From AWTP1-13 sp963775835 (lineage in GTDB: Bacteria > Pseudomonadota > Alphaproteobacteria > Rhizobiales > Hyphomicrobiaceae): a stretch of 64,000 nt of DNA. The notes beneath the pieces are model-generated. The model worked only from the letters and a program-made list of their open reading frames with translations. It had not been told where the DNA came from and ran no database searches. Below, one piece after another: positions 9,273-17,780 of the stretch. Location: assembly GCA_963775835.1 (NCBI GenBank), contig CAVZKV010000026.1, positions 62,001 to 126,000 on the forward strand. Direction: 5' to 3'. Made by a program: the position numbers and the translations under genes. Position 1 is the stretch's first letter, and each line of letters opens with the position of its first letter.

Positions 9273-10003
9273 GCGACGTCCGGACGGAATGCGCCGGGGG
9301 GAATCCAGCCGGGGACCACATAAGCGTGGTGTAGGGCATCGAGCTGCGCCCAGAGCACGTTGCACTTGAAGCGCACCGCCTCGACACACGCGGTTTGCTG
9401 CGCCAGCGTCTTGGCATGGCGCTTGACGTAATCGAGTGCGAAGTCGGCGTCTCGATTCGCCTGATCGAGCCGGCGCCGGAAATACTGCATCGCTCGCTCA
9501 CCGATAAAGTCGTAGTTTTCTAGCATGCCGGCGATGCGCTCTTGGTGGATCTGCGGCGCGAACAGTTCCGTCAACGATGAGGCAACCGCGTCGATGATGG
9601 GCTGTTGTAGCACAAAATGCACATACGCCTCGGTGGCAAAACGGGTTGCCGGCAGAGCGCCTCGCATCGACGTTACGTACGCGCGCTCGAGGCCAAGCGC
9701 GTCGGTCAGGACCAACCAACGATCAATGCCACCCTCCTCCCCACCAGAGCCGTCATGGTCGAGCAGCCGGTGCACCCACTCGCGGCGCAGCTCGCGGTCG
9801 AAGACGCAACTCATGAGGGCCGCGTCCTTGCGCGGTACGGCTGCCTGGTAGCAGTAGCGGTTGAGTGCCCAGGCTTGCACTTGGCCTTTGTTCAATTTGC
9901 CGCCGTGCAACAGGTGGTGGAAGGGGTGTTTGTTGTGGTAGCGCTCGGCGCCGACCTGGCGGATCGCCGCCTCGAGCTGATCGGGCGTCATCGGCGCGCT
10001 CAT
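9269..10003 (-). CDS. pqqC: pyrroloquinoline-quinone synthase PqqC
   Basis: Cofactor-free oxidase that performs the last ring closure and eight-electron oxidation to PQQ. 244 residues, all-helical TenA-like fold. Conserved segments are visible: YHNKHPFHHLLHGGKLNKGQ near the N-terminus, ALNRYCYQAAVPRKDAALMS, and HVLQQ-region equivalents (AYVHFVLQQPIIDAVASSL). The start ATG at 10003 overlaps the pqqB stop (ATGA). The short C-terminal tail after VLWAQLDALHHAY is normal for the family. Confidence 0.95.
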   Translation of the reverse strand: MSAPMTPDQLEAAIRQVGAERYHNKHPFHHLLHGGKLNKGQVQAWALNRYCYQAAVPRKDAALMSCVFDRELRREWVHRLLDHDGSGGEEGGIDRWLVLTDALGLERAYVTSMRGALPATRFATEAYVHFVLQQPIIDAVASSLTELFAPQIHQERIAGMLENYDFIGERAMQYFRRRLDQANRDADFALDYVKRHAKTLAQQTACVEAVRFKCNVLWAQLDALHHAYVVPGWIPPGAFRPDVA

Positions 10004-10911
10004 AACTCAATCTCCATGCCGTCCCAGGCGATTTCCCAGCCCGCGCGTTCCACCTCGGCCCGCTCCGGACTGTCCTCGCGCAGGGCGGGGTTCGAGTTGT
10101 TGATGTGCACGAACACGCGCCGCTTCACCTGCAACGCGGCGAAGGCCGCGATCGATCCTTGCGGCCCGGCCATCGCCATATGGCCCATGCGCTGACCGGT
10201 CTTGGCGGACAGGCCCTGCACGATCATTTCCTCGTCAGTGTAGAGGGTGCCGTCGAACAGAACCAGGGGTGATGCGCGCAGGCGAGCCGCCAATGTTTCG
10301 TCGATGGCCGCGCAGCCGGGAATGAAATGAAAGGCGCCCCCGCTGGCAGGATCGCAGATCCGAAGACCGATCGTGTCGCCCGTCCTGCTACCAAAACCGG
10401 GCGCCGAGCTTTCAAGGTAGAGGGCTACCTTGCCGGGCACCGCGAAGGCCTCGACGTTGAGCCCACCAGCGATGGGGCGCGAACGCTCCAGCGTCAGGGG
10501 GACCCGAGCGACATGAGAGGGGTTGAGGACGGCGTAAATCGGGTTGGCGGCGAGCGCCGCCAGCACCGTCTCCGAGGCATACAGCGTAAACGCCACGCCT
10601 TCACGCAGGCTGAGGAGGCCGGCAACGTGATCGACATCTGCGTTGGTCAGGATGATCGAGGCGAGCGGGCTTGCGCGCAGGCCGGCCTCGGGCGGCGGCC
10701 AGAGCTGCGGCGTCACTTCGATTTGCTGGCGCAGATCCGGGGCGGCGTTGAGCAGTGTCCACCGCTGGCCATCGCCGCTCACCGCCACACACGACTGCGT
10801 GCGTTTGCGCACCGCCGGATTGCCGTTGCGCGCATCAGCACAATTGCGGCAGTTGCAATTGATCTGCGGTAAGCCGCCACCCGCGGAGGAGCCTAGGACC
10901 TTGATAAGCAT
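10000..10911 (-). CDS. pqqB: PQQ biosynthesis protein PqqB (metallo-beta-lactamase fold)
   Basis: Non-haem iron hydroxylase-type member of the metallo-beta-lactamase fold that acts on the crosslinked Glu-Tyr intermediate. 303 residues, full length. The N-terminal VLGSSAGGGLPQINCNCRNC includes the conserved structural cysteines. TNADVDHVAGLLSLREG supplies the metal-binding Asp/His set, and HINNSNPAL is the conserved C-terminal motif. Its start lies 106 bp downstream of pqqA, with a hairpin and a short tandem repeat in between; pqqC overlaps its stop. Confidence 0.95.
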   Translation of the reverse strand: MLIKVLGSSAGGGLPQINCNCRNCADARNGNPAVRKRTQSCVAVSGDGQRWTLLNAAPDLRQQIEVTPQLWPPPEAGLRASPLASIILTNADVDHVAGLLSLREGVAFTLYASETVLAALAANPIYAVLNPSHVARVPLTLERSRPIAGGLNVEAFAVPGKVALYLESSAPGFGSRTGDTIGLRICDPASGGAFHFIPGCAAIDETLAARLRASPLVLFDGTLYTDEEMIVQGLSAKTGQRMGHMAMAGPQGSIAAFAALQVKRRVFVHINNSNPALREDSPERAEVERAGWEIAWDGMEIEL

Positions 10912-10939
10912 GCAGGCACCCCCAGAGCCGATCGCCTAT

Positions 10940-10969
10940 GCCCCCGCGTACAAAGCCCCCGCGTACAAA
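10940..10969. repeat. two tandem copies of a 15-bp unit in the pqqA-pqqB spacer
   Basis: The unit GCCCCCGCGTACAAA occurs twice head to tail without mismatch, and a partial third copy (TACAAA) follows. It lies between the pqqA-distal hairpin and the pqqB start, that is in the 5' leader of pqqB. No function is known; it may be a simple replication-slippage product or alter spacing in the leader RNA. Confidence 0.8.
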
Positions 10970-10974
10970 TACAA

Positions 10975-10994
10975 ACGGCGGCCGAAGCCGCCGT
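10975..10994 (-). terminator. hairpin between pqqA and pqqB (attenuator-like terminator)
   Basis: A perfect 8-bp stem ACGGCGGC/GCCGCCGT with a CGAA loop, followed on the minus strand by the T-rich run TTTGTATTTGTA. It sits 23 bp after the pqqA stop. Partial termination here would leave much more pqqA transcript than pqqBCDE, as is known for pqq operons where PqqA is needed in excess as a substrate. Confidence 0.75.
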
Positions 10995-11017
10995 CGCAAC
11001 GCGACCATCGACCTAGT

Positions 11018-11107
11018 TCAGGCCTTATCTAGCTCGGCCGGCAAATAGCTGGTGACTTCCATGCCGACGTCCTGCTCTGCCACTTCGGGCTTGTGCCATT
11101 CCTTCAT
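11018..11107 (-). CDS. pqqA: PQQ precursor peptide PqqA
   Basis: A 29-residue ribosomal peptide that supplies both carbon skeleton halves of PQQ. It begins MKEWHKPEVAEQDVGMEVTS and ends YLPAELDKA. The invariant Glu and Tyr occur as EVTSY, separated by three residues and followed by LPAEL, which is the PqqA signature. The start ATG is at 11107 and the stop TGA at 11020-11018. It is easily missed by size cut-offs. It is the first gene of pqqABCDE and diverges from the feruloyl-CoA synthase gene, so the promoter should lie in the 180 bp upstream. Confidence 0.95.
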   Translation of the reverse strand: MKEWHKPEVAEQDVGMEVTSYLPAELDKA

Positions 11108-11287
11108 GCAATCCTCCACATGGTTCAGGCGCATAAAACACTAACCGGCAGTCCCGCGATGTGTTCCACCGCCCAAGCTGTGGTCCCGCCGAGCGGTGCA
11201 CACAGCTCCAAGCGCACTGGTCCGAGACGGCCGAAATCGACGCTAAATTGCCGCAGCCCGCCCTTTGCGTCAAGGGAGCACACCCTA

Positions 11288-13273
11288 ATGAGCATCGACG
11301 GGAGCCGGGGAGATAGCGTAGGACATTGGCGTTTTGCATCGCCAAAGTTCGAGGTGGGATCGCCTGCTGCGGCGCAGCAATTGGGGTTCGACGCTATGGT
11401 TTCGCGCGCCGTTGGACGGGTGAGCGGAGACCGGGACGCTCCGATCTTCGCACCGCCGCAGGTCGAACATGCACGCTATCAGGACGGCTCACATATTCTG
11501 CGCTCGGCGCGGCGGCTTGCAGCCGTGCCGCGCGCCGTCGGCGTTTGGCTGGAAAAGTGGGCCGCCGAGGATCCTGGGCGCACGTTTCTGGCCGCACGCG
11601 AGGAGACGGGCAGCTGGCGCAAATTGACCTTTGGCCAGGCCCTCAAGACCGCCCAAGCGATCGGCCAGTCCTTGATCGAGCGCGGTTTGGTCCGCCCCTC
11701 CGGTCGACCGATCCTGATCCTGGCGGACAATGGTCTCGACCATGCCTCGATCGTGCTGGGGGCCATGCACGTCGGCGTGCCGGTAGCGCCCGTTTCGGTC
11801 GCCTATGCGCGCCTCAGCCGAGATTTTGCAAAGCTCCGATACATTTTCGACCTGGTCGACCCCGAGCTCATCTATGTCGATGACGCGGAGCGCTTGCAAG
11901 AGGCCCTCAAGGCGATTGGCGCCGGCCGCACCGAAATTGTCGCCAGCCGCGGCTCGCTCCCCGGCGCGTCGCTCACGCCGTTCCAAAGTCTTTGCGCCGC
12001 GACGCCGACCAGTGCGGTGGCGCAGGCCTTTGCTCGCGTTGGCCCAGATACGGTGGCAAAAATCTTGTTCACCTCCGGTTCGACCGGGCAACCCAAGGGT
12101 GTGATCAACACGCAGCGAATGATGTGTGTAAACCAAGAGAGCGCCGCTGCAACCTGGCCGTTTCTGGAACGGCATCCACCCGTCATTGTCGACTGGCTGC
12201 CGTGGAACCACACCTTCGGTGCCAATCACAACTTCAACATGATGCTGCGCAACGGCGGCACGCTTTATATCGACGAGGGCAAGCCGGTGCCCGCCTTGAT
12301 TGGGCACACCGTGACCAACCTCCGGGAGATCTCTCCCACCGTGGTTTTCAATGTGCCGCGCGGCTATGCGGCACTGCTCGATTACCTTGAGACCGATGCG
12401 GTGCTGCGCCACTCCTTTTTCGGCCGCCTCGATATGCTGCTCTACGCCGCCGCGGCCCTGCCGCAAAGTCTGTGGGATCGCTTGCAGAGCCTGGGCCTGG
12501 AGGTCCGCGGCCAAAAGGTGCCATTCGTATCGTCGTGGGGCCTGACCGAGACCGCACCCATTGCCACCTCGGTGCATTGGCCGCTCGAAGGCCCTGGCAA
12601 CATCGGGGTGCCCGTTCCCGGGGTCGAGGTGCGGCTAGTGCCGGTCGGCGAAAAGCTCGAGATCCGGGTCAAGGGCGACAATGTCACGCCGGGCTATTTC
12701 AAGAGCCCGGAGCAATCGCGCGAGGCCTTGGACGACGCCGGATGGTTCAAGACGGGGGACGCCGTGCGGTTTGCCGATCCGGCCGATCCAGCTGCGGGTT
12801 TGCTGTTCGACGGGCGCACGGCCGAGAATTTCAAGCTGTCGTCCGGCACCTGGGTCAACGTCGGCACGCTGCGCACGGCGGTGATTGCCGCAGCCGCGCC
12901 CGTGATCGAGGACGCGGTCATCACGGGGCATGATCGCGATGAGATCGGCCTGCTGACCTTTCCCAGTATTGCGGGCCTCAAGGTCCTGACCCCGCACCTC
13001 GCCAGCAACGCCAGCTTGGCGGAGATGCTTGCTGATGGGCAGGTGCGTCGGGCCGTTGCCGAGGGATTGGCGCGCCACAATGCGCAAATGCAGGGCAGTT
13101 CCATGCGGGTCGGGCGCTGTCTCATGCTCATCGACCCGCCAAGCATCGATGCCGGTGAAATTACCGACAAGGGCTATCTCAATCAGCGCGCGGTACTCAT
13201 GCAGCGGGCCGCCCTGGTCGAGCGCCTGTATGCCGATCCAACCCATCCCGAGGTGATCGTGATCGCCCCCTAG
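11288..13273 (+). CDS. fcs: feruloyl-CoA synthase (acyl-adenylate-forming ligase)
   Basis: Activates ferulate or related hydroxycinnamates to the CoA thioester with ATP. The ANL-family P-loop is ILFTSGSTGQPKGVI at about residue 260; SWGLTETAP and the hinge-region equivalents follow. The N-terminus (IFAPPQVEHARYQDGSHILR) and WLEKWAAEDPGRTFLAARE match the Fcs subfamily rather than general acyl-CoA synthetases. I chose ATG at 11288 (661 residues) over an in-frame start at 11093, whose extra 65 residues have no family match. Next on the strand is a hotdog thioesterase, then a Liv-type transporter, which together suggest uptake and activation of aromatic acids. Confidence 0.85.
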   Translation: MSIDGSRGDSVGHWRFASPKFEVGSPAAAQQLGFDAMVSRAVGRVSGDRDAPIFAPPQVEHARYQDGSHILRSARRLAAVPRAVGVWLEKWAAEDPGRTFLAAREETGSWRKLTFGQALKTAQAIGQSLIERGLVRPSGRPILILADNGLDHASIVLGAMHVGVPVAPVSVAYARLSRDFAKLRYIFDLVDPELIYVDDAERLQEALKAIGAGRTEIVASRGSLPGASLTPFQSLCAATPTSAVAQAFARVGPDTVAKILFTSGSTGQPKGVINTQRMMCVNQESAAATWPFLERHPPVIVDWLPWNHTFGANHNFNMMLRNGGTLYIDEGKPVPALIGHTVTNLREISPTVVFNVPRGYAALLDYLETDAVLRHSFFGRLDMLLYAAAALPQSLWDRLQSLGLEVRGQKVPFVSSWGLTETAPIATSVHWPLEGPGNIGVPVPGVEVRLVPVGEKLEIRVKGDNVTPGYFKSPEQSREALDDAGWFKTGDAVRFADPADPAAGLLFDGRTAENFKLSSGTWVNVGTLRTAVIAAAAPVIEDAVITGHDRDEIGLLTFPSIAGLKVLTPHLASNASLAEMLADGQVRRAVAEGLARHNAQMQGSSMRVGRCLMLIDPPSIDAGEITDKGYLNQRAVLMQRAALVERLYADPTHPEVIVIAP

Positions 13274-13383
13274 AAAGCCCAACCGCCTCCTTGGCACCGC
13301 TGCCGCTGCCTTTTGGGCAAGGAGCCCTATCGAAGGCGCCCACGCGTTGGGCGAACCCAGCCCATCGGGCAAAGGACTGTCTC

Positions 13384-13806
13384 ATGTTGATCAACGTTCG
13401 GACCATCCGTGTGCAATGGGGTGACTGCGACCCCGCGGGGATCGTCTTCTACCCTCGCTATTTCGAATGGTTCGATGCCTGCACGATCCTGCTGTTTGAG
13501 CAGGCGACCGGCATGAAAAAGATCGAGATGTTGGAGAAGCACGGCGGTGCCGGGCTCGCATTGCTCGAAGCCCGGGCGGTGTTCAAGGTGGCATCGCACT
13601 ACGGTGAAGACCTTGAGGTCGAAACCCAGGTAACCGAATTCCGCCGATCCAGTTTTTTCGTGCAGCACAAGGTGACAAAACGCGGGGCGCTGGCGCTCGA
13701 GGGCTTCGAGACCCGGCTGTGGACCGTGCGCGACCCCGCCGACCAATCGCGATTGAAATCGGCACCGCTGCCGCCGGGCATTGTGGCAGGCTTCAAGGCA
13801 ACTTGA
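13384..13806 (+). CDS. acyl-CoA thioesterase, 4-hydroxybenzoyl-CoA thioesterase (hotdog) family
   Basis: Hydrolyses an aryl- or acyl-CoA thioester. 140 residues from ATG at 13384. The N-terminal VQWGDCDPAGIVFYPRYFEWFD carries the catalytic Asp of the 4HBT class (GDCDPAGIV). Its position 110 bp after feruloyl-CoA synthase suggests that it acts on a product of that enzyme, for example releasing a free aromatic acid after side-chain shortening, or relieves CoA trapping. The substrate is inferred only from context. The frame is open upstream to 13291, but that extension lacks homology-like sequence. Confidence 0.88.
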   Translation: MLINVRTIRVQWGDCDPAGIVFYPRYFEWFDACTILLFEQATGMKKIEMLEKHGGAGLALLEARAVFKVASHYGEDLEVETQVTEFRRSSFFVQHKVTKRGALALEGFETRLWTVRDPADQSRLKSAPLPPGIVAGFKAT

Positions 13807-13950
13807 GACACACGACCGCAGATAGTTGGAAAGCCCATCGATTGCGTGCAATATTCGGCCAAACGGGCGGCAGAGGTAAAATCCGGAACTGAACGTGTCG
13901 TTTGAACGTCCAGACGCAGCAACCGGATAGCGTCGAAGAGGAGGAGACTT

Positions 13951-15129
13951 ATGGACAGACGATCAATTTTGACCGGAGTTGTCGCGTTGGCGCTGCTGAC
14001 GGCGCCGGGCGCAAGCTGGGCGCAGGGCACGGTCAAGATCGGCATTATTCTGCCGCTCTCGGGCCAGTTCGCCGACCTCGCCACGCAAATGGACAACGGC
14101 ATCAAGCTCTACATGAAGCAGCAGGGCGACAGCGTTGCCGGCAAGAAGATCGAGATCATCCGCAAGGATACCGGCGGCGTGGCGCCGGACGTTGCCACCC
14201 GGCTCGCGCAGGAGCTAATCACGCGCGACAACGTCGACATCCTGGCCGGCCTGCTGCTGTCGCCCAACGCCATCGCCGTCTCCAAGGTCTCGGCAGAGGC
14301 CAAAAGGTTCACCGTGATCATGAACGCGGCAACGACCGTAATCATCACCATGTCGCCCTATTCGGTGCGCAGCTCCATGACGCTGCCGTCCGTGGCCTCG
14401 ACAGCAGGCGCGTGGGCCTACAAGAGCGGCATCCGCAAGGCCTACACGATGGTGTCGGATTTCGCGCCGGGTAAGGATGCCGAGGCCTCCTTCCAGGAGG
14501 CTTTCAAGGCCGCGGGCGGCGAGATTATCGGCTCCGTACGCATGCCGGTCGCCAATCCGGACTTCTCTGCGTTCGTGCAACGCGCAAAGGACCTTAATCC
14601 GGAGTCGATCTTCATCTTCGTGCCGGGCGGCGCCCAGCCGGCGGCGCTCGGCAAGGCATTTGCGGAACGCGGCGTCGATGCTGCCAAGATCAAGATCATC
14701 GGCACCGGCGAAGTGGTTGACGAAAGCTCGGTGAAGAACATGGGCGACGCCGCCCTCGGCATCATGTCCGTCTGGCACTACGACTACAACGACGCCTCGG
14801 CCATGAACAAGGAGTTTGTCGCGGCCTACAACGCGGAGTTCAAACGCAATCCCGACTTCGGCTCGGTTGGCGGCTACGACGGCATGCACGTCATCTACGA
14901 GGCGCTGAAGAAGACCGGCGGCAAGACCGATGGCGACAACCTGATCGCGGCGGCCAAGGGCATCAGCTTCGAGAGCCCGCGCGGCCCGTTCCAGATCGAC
15001 CCCGAGACCCGCGACATCGTGCAGAACCTCTACGTGCGCCAGGTGCGCAAGGTCGGCGACGGGCTGCGCAACGTCGTGGTCGACAAAGTCGAGAAGGTCA
15101 AGGACCCCGGGTCGGCGGGCAAAAAGTGA
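13951..15129 (+). CDS. ABC transporter periplasmic substrate-binding protein (branched-chain amino acid/HAAT type)
   Basis: Periplasmic type I binding protein. 392 residues with signal peptide MDRRSILTGVVALALLTAPG, possibly Tat-compatible through its Arg pair. KIGIILPLSGQFADLA is the usual first strand of LivK-like receptors. A strong GAGGAGGAG ribosome site precedes the ATG. It leads a five-gene transporter cluster (receptor, two permeases, two ATPases). Such receptors in aromatic-degradation loci often bind aromatic acids rather than leucine, and its place after feruloyl-CoA synthase supports that here as an inference. Confidence 0.9.
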   Translation: MDRRSILTGVVALALLTAPGASWAQGTVKIGIILPLSGQFADLATQMDNGIKLYMKQQGDSVAGKKIEIIRKDTGGVAPDVATRLAQELITRDNVDILAGLLLSPNAIAVSKVSAEAKRFTVIMNAATTVIITMSPYSVRSSMTLPSVASTAGAWAYKSGIRKAYTMVSDFAPGKDAEASFQEAFKAAGGEIIGSVRMPVANPDFSAFVQRAKDLNPESIFIFVPGGAQPAALGKAFAERGVDAAKIKIIGTGEVVDESSVKNMGDAALGIMSVWHYDYNDASAMNKEFVAAYNAEFKRNPDFGSVGGYDGMHVIYEALKKTGGKTDGDNLIAAAKGISFESPRGPFQIDPETRDIVQNLYVRQVRKVGDGLRNVVVDKVEKVKDPGSAGKK

Positions 15130-15166
15130 TTGCCCGCCAGATTGGCAATCGACGGCTGGGGGACTC

Positions 15167-16033
15167 GTGGCGCTCGGACCCATACTCGGCGTCCTGTTTG
15201 ATGGGTTCTCGTACGGGATGCTGCTATTCCTGCTGTCGGTCGGCCTGTCGGTGACGCTCGGGATGATGAATTTCGTCAACCTGGCGCACTGCGCCTTCGC
15301 CATGCTGGGCGGTTATACCACCGCCACGCTGACGAGGGCGTTCGGCTGGCCCTTCCTCGCCACGCTGCCCATGGCCTTCCTTGCCGCGGCAGTGGCGAGC
15401 GTCGCCTTCGAGCGCACGCTCTACCGCAGGCTCTACCGCGCCGCCGAACTCGACCAGGTCCTGCTGACAATTGGGCTCACCTTCATGTCAGTGGCTGCCG
15501 CAGCGTATTTCTTCGGGACCGTGGTGCAGCCCGTGGAGACGCCGTCCTACCTGCGCGGCTCCATCGACGTCATGGGAATGACGGTCGGCCGCTATCGTCT
15601 CTTCCTCGTATGCACGGGGCTGGTGGTCGCGCTGCTGCTGCTGTTGGCGCTGGAGTACACACGCTTCGGGGCAACGGTGCGGGCTGCCGTCGACAGCCAA
15701 CGCATGGCACGCGGCCTCGGCATCAACGTCGAAGGCTGGTTTGCCGTCACTTTCGCGCTGGGCAGCGGGCTCGCCGGTCTCGGCGGCGCGCTTGCCATCG
15801 AGATCGTCGGGCTCGACCCGCATTTTGCCTTCACCTACCTCGTGTATGTGCTGATCGTCGTCTCTGTAGGCGGGCTCGGCTCGATCGGCGGCTCGTTCGC
15901 TGCCGCAGCGATGATCGGCATCAGCGACATGGCTGGCAAATATTACTTCCCGACGCTCGGCTCCTTCCTCATCTACCTGGTGATGGTTGCCGTCCTGATG
16001 TGGCGCCCGGCGGGCCTGTTCGGGAGGCGCTGA
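15167..16033 (+). CDS. livH: branched-chain amino acid-type ABC transporter permease LivH-like
   Basis: Inner-membrane permease, 288 residues, with about eight hydrophobic segments. VGLSVTLGMMNFVNLAHCAFAMLGGY is the LivH hallmark. GLGSIGGSFAAAAMIG near the C-terminus is the loop that contacts the ATPase. The start is GTG at 15167. Its stop overlaps the start of the LivM-like gene (TGATG), so the two subunits are translationally coupled. The symbol marks the family only; the substrate is probably set by the binding protein encoded just upstream. Confidence 0.92.
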   Translation: MALGPILGVLFDGFSYGMLLFLLSVGLSVTLGMMNFVNLAHCAFAMLGGYTTATLTRAFGWPFLATLPMAFLAAAVASVAFERTLYRRLYRAAELDQVLLTIGLTFMSVAAAAYFFGTVVQPVETPSYLRGSIDVMGMTVGRYRLFLVCTGLVVALLLLLALEYTRFGATVRAAVDSQRMARGLGINVEGWFAVTFALGSGLAGLGGALAIEIVGLDPHFAFTYLVYVLIVVSVGGLGSIGGSFAAAAMIGISDMAGKYYFPTLGSFLIYLVMVAVLMWRPAGLFGRR

Positions 16034-17031
16034 TGGCGGCCCCAGCGAGCGCGGCCTTCGAGCCCAACGTCCATCTCAAGGCGCAGGCGCAGTGGCATCC
16101 CTTCGAGATCGCATTCTGGGTGTCGACGCTGCTGCCTTTTGTGCTGTTTCCCAATCACCTCGTGCTGGCAAGCCAAATCGCCATCACCGCCCTGTTTGCG
16201 CTGTCGCTCGACCTGATCCTCGGCTATGCGGGCATCGTCTCGCTCGGCCATGCCGCCTTCTTCGGGCTCGGCGCCTACACGGCTGGCATCATCACCAAGT
16301 ACGGCTGGACCGAGCCGCTGGTCGGGCTGTTGGTTGGGCCCGCGGTGGCGGGGCTTGCAGGCTACGCCTCGAGCTTCATCGTCGCCCGCTTTCGCCATTT
16401 GACCTTGATCATGATCACGATGGGGCTCGGCTTCCTGCTGCACGAGGCTGCCAACAGTGCGGAATGGCTGACCGGCGGCTCGGACGGCCTGCAAGGCATG
16501 CGCATGGGGCCTCTGCTCGGTATGTTTCGCTTCGATCTTTACGGCTATACGGCCTACGCCTACTCGCTCGCTGTCCTGTTCTTGGTCTTTCTGCTGAGCC
16601 GGCGGCTCATCAACTCGCCGTTCGGCCTAGCCCTGCGCGGCGTCCGCGAAAACCCCATGCGCATGGCGGCGATCGGGGCGCCAAGCGGCGCCCATCTCCG
16701 CAAGATCTACACGATGGCGGCCGTGATCGCCGGCATCGCCGGCGCGGTGCTGGCGCACACCACTAGCACGGTCTCGCTCGGCGTGCTCGATTTCCAGCGC
16801 TCGGCGGAGGTGCTGATCATCCTGGTGCTCGGCGGCGCCGGCAGGCTCTATGGCGGCCTTGTAGGCGCCATTATCTTTATGGTGGCGCGCGACCAGTTCT
16901 CGGGCGTTGCGCCCCAGTACTGGTATTTCTGGATCGGTGCGCTGCTCGTCACCGTGGTGACGCTGCTGCCCAATGGCATCCTCGGCGGCGCGGCCGCATT
17001 CACCCGGCGCTGGCGAGGCTTTCCGTCGTGA
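16033..17031 (+). CDS. livM: branched-chain amino acid-type ABC transporter permease LivM-like
   Basis: Second permease subunit, 332 residues. LDLILGYAGIVSLGHAAFFGLGAYTAG is the diagnostic LivM segment, and GGAGRLYGGLVGAIIF is the C-terminal coupling loop. The start ATG at 16033 shares bases with the livH stop. The frame is also open further upstream, but inside livH, so the longer version is rejected. The stop overlaps the GTG start of the next ATPase gene (GTGA). Confidence 0.92.
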   Translation: MAAPASAAFEPNVHLKAQAQWHPFEIAFWVSTLLPFVLFPNHLVLASQIAITALFALSLDLILGYAGIVSLGHAAFFGLGAYTAGIITKYGWTEPLVGLLVGPAVAGLAGYASSFIVARFRHLTLIMITMGLGFLLHEAANSAEWLTGGSDGLQGMRMGPLLGMFRFDLYGYTAYAYSLAVLFLVFLLSRRLINSPFGLALRGVRENPMRMAAIGAPSGAHLRKIYTMAAVIAGIAGAVLAHTTSTVSLGVLDFQRSAEVLIILVLGGAGRLYGGLVGAIIFMVARDQFSGVAPQYWYFWIGALLVTVVTLLPNGILGGAAAFTRRWRGFPS

Positions 17032-17780
17032 CCACCGCGGCCCTTTCCACGCTCGGGCTTGAGAAGCGCTTCGGCTCCCTGGTTGTGGCGAGCGATATCA
17101 ACCTGACAATCCCGTACGGCGTGCGCTACGCACTGATCGGGCCGAATGGCGCCGGCAAGACCACATTGATCAATCTCATCACCGGCATGCTGCAGCCCGA
17201 TGCCGGCCGCATCTTCCTCGCCGGTGCCGACGTCACAAGGTTCAAGCCCGATGCCCGCGTCAAGCAGGGGTTAGTGCGCACCTTCCAGATCAATGCCCTG
17301 TTTCCGCATCTCAACGCGCTGGAGGCGGTGACGCTGGCGGTGTGCGAGCGGCGCGGGGTGACGGGCACCTGGTGGAAGCCGCTCTCCGCCTACGCCGAGG
17401 CTGTGGCGGAGGCCTACGCCATCCTCGAGACGCTTACCCTGGCGGCCAATTGCTACCGCCCGACGCGGGAGCTAGCCTACGGTCACCAGCGTCTGCTCGA
17501 GATCGCGCTGGCGCTGGCGACGCAGCCCAAAGTGCTGCTGCTCGACGAGCCGGCAGCGGGCGTGCCGCGCGAGGAGAGCGCCGAGCTGTTCGCGGCCATT
17601 GCCGGTCTGTCGGAGGACATCACGGTCCTGTTCATCGAGCACGACATGGACCTTGTGTTCCGCTTCGCGAGCCGCATCATCGTCATGGTCGGCGGCCGCA
17701 TCCTGGTGGAGGGCACCCCGCAGGAGATCGCAGCCGATGCTCGCGTGCGCGAGGTCTATCTCGGCGGGGAAGCGCTATGA
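17028..17780 (+). CDS. livG: ABC transporter ATP-binding protein LivG-like
   Basis: ATPase subunit, 250 residues. Walker A GPNGAGKTT, a degenerate signature region AYGHQRLLEIALALATQP, Walker B VLLLDEPAAGV and the switch His in FIEHDMDLVF are all visible. GTG start at 17028. The signature reads YGHQRLLE instead of the canonical LSGGQ, which is common in LivG proteins. It is coupled by overlap to livM and livF. Confidence 0.93.
   Translation: MTTAALSTLGLEKRFGSLVVASDINLTIPYGVRYALIGPNGAGKTTLINLITGMLQPDAGRIFLAGADVTRFKPDARVKQGLVRTFQINALFPHLNALEAVTLAVCERRGVTGTWWKPLSAYAEAVAEAYAILETLTLAANCYRPTRELAYGHQRLLEIALALATQPKVLLLDEPAAGVPREESAELFAAIAGLSEDITVLFIEHDMDLVFRFASRIIVMVGGRILVEGTPQEIAADARVREVYLGGEAL

Noticed and set aside
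13291..13383. N-terminal extension of the hotdog thioesterase
   Set aside because: The extra residues are Pro/Ala/Lys-rich and the family start is the ATG at 13384.
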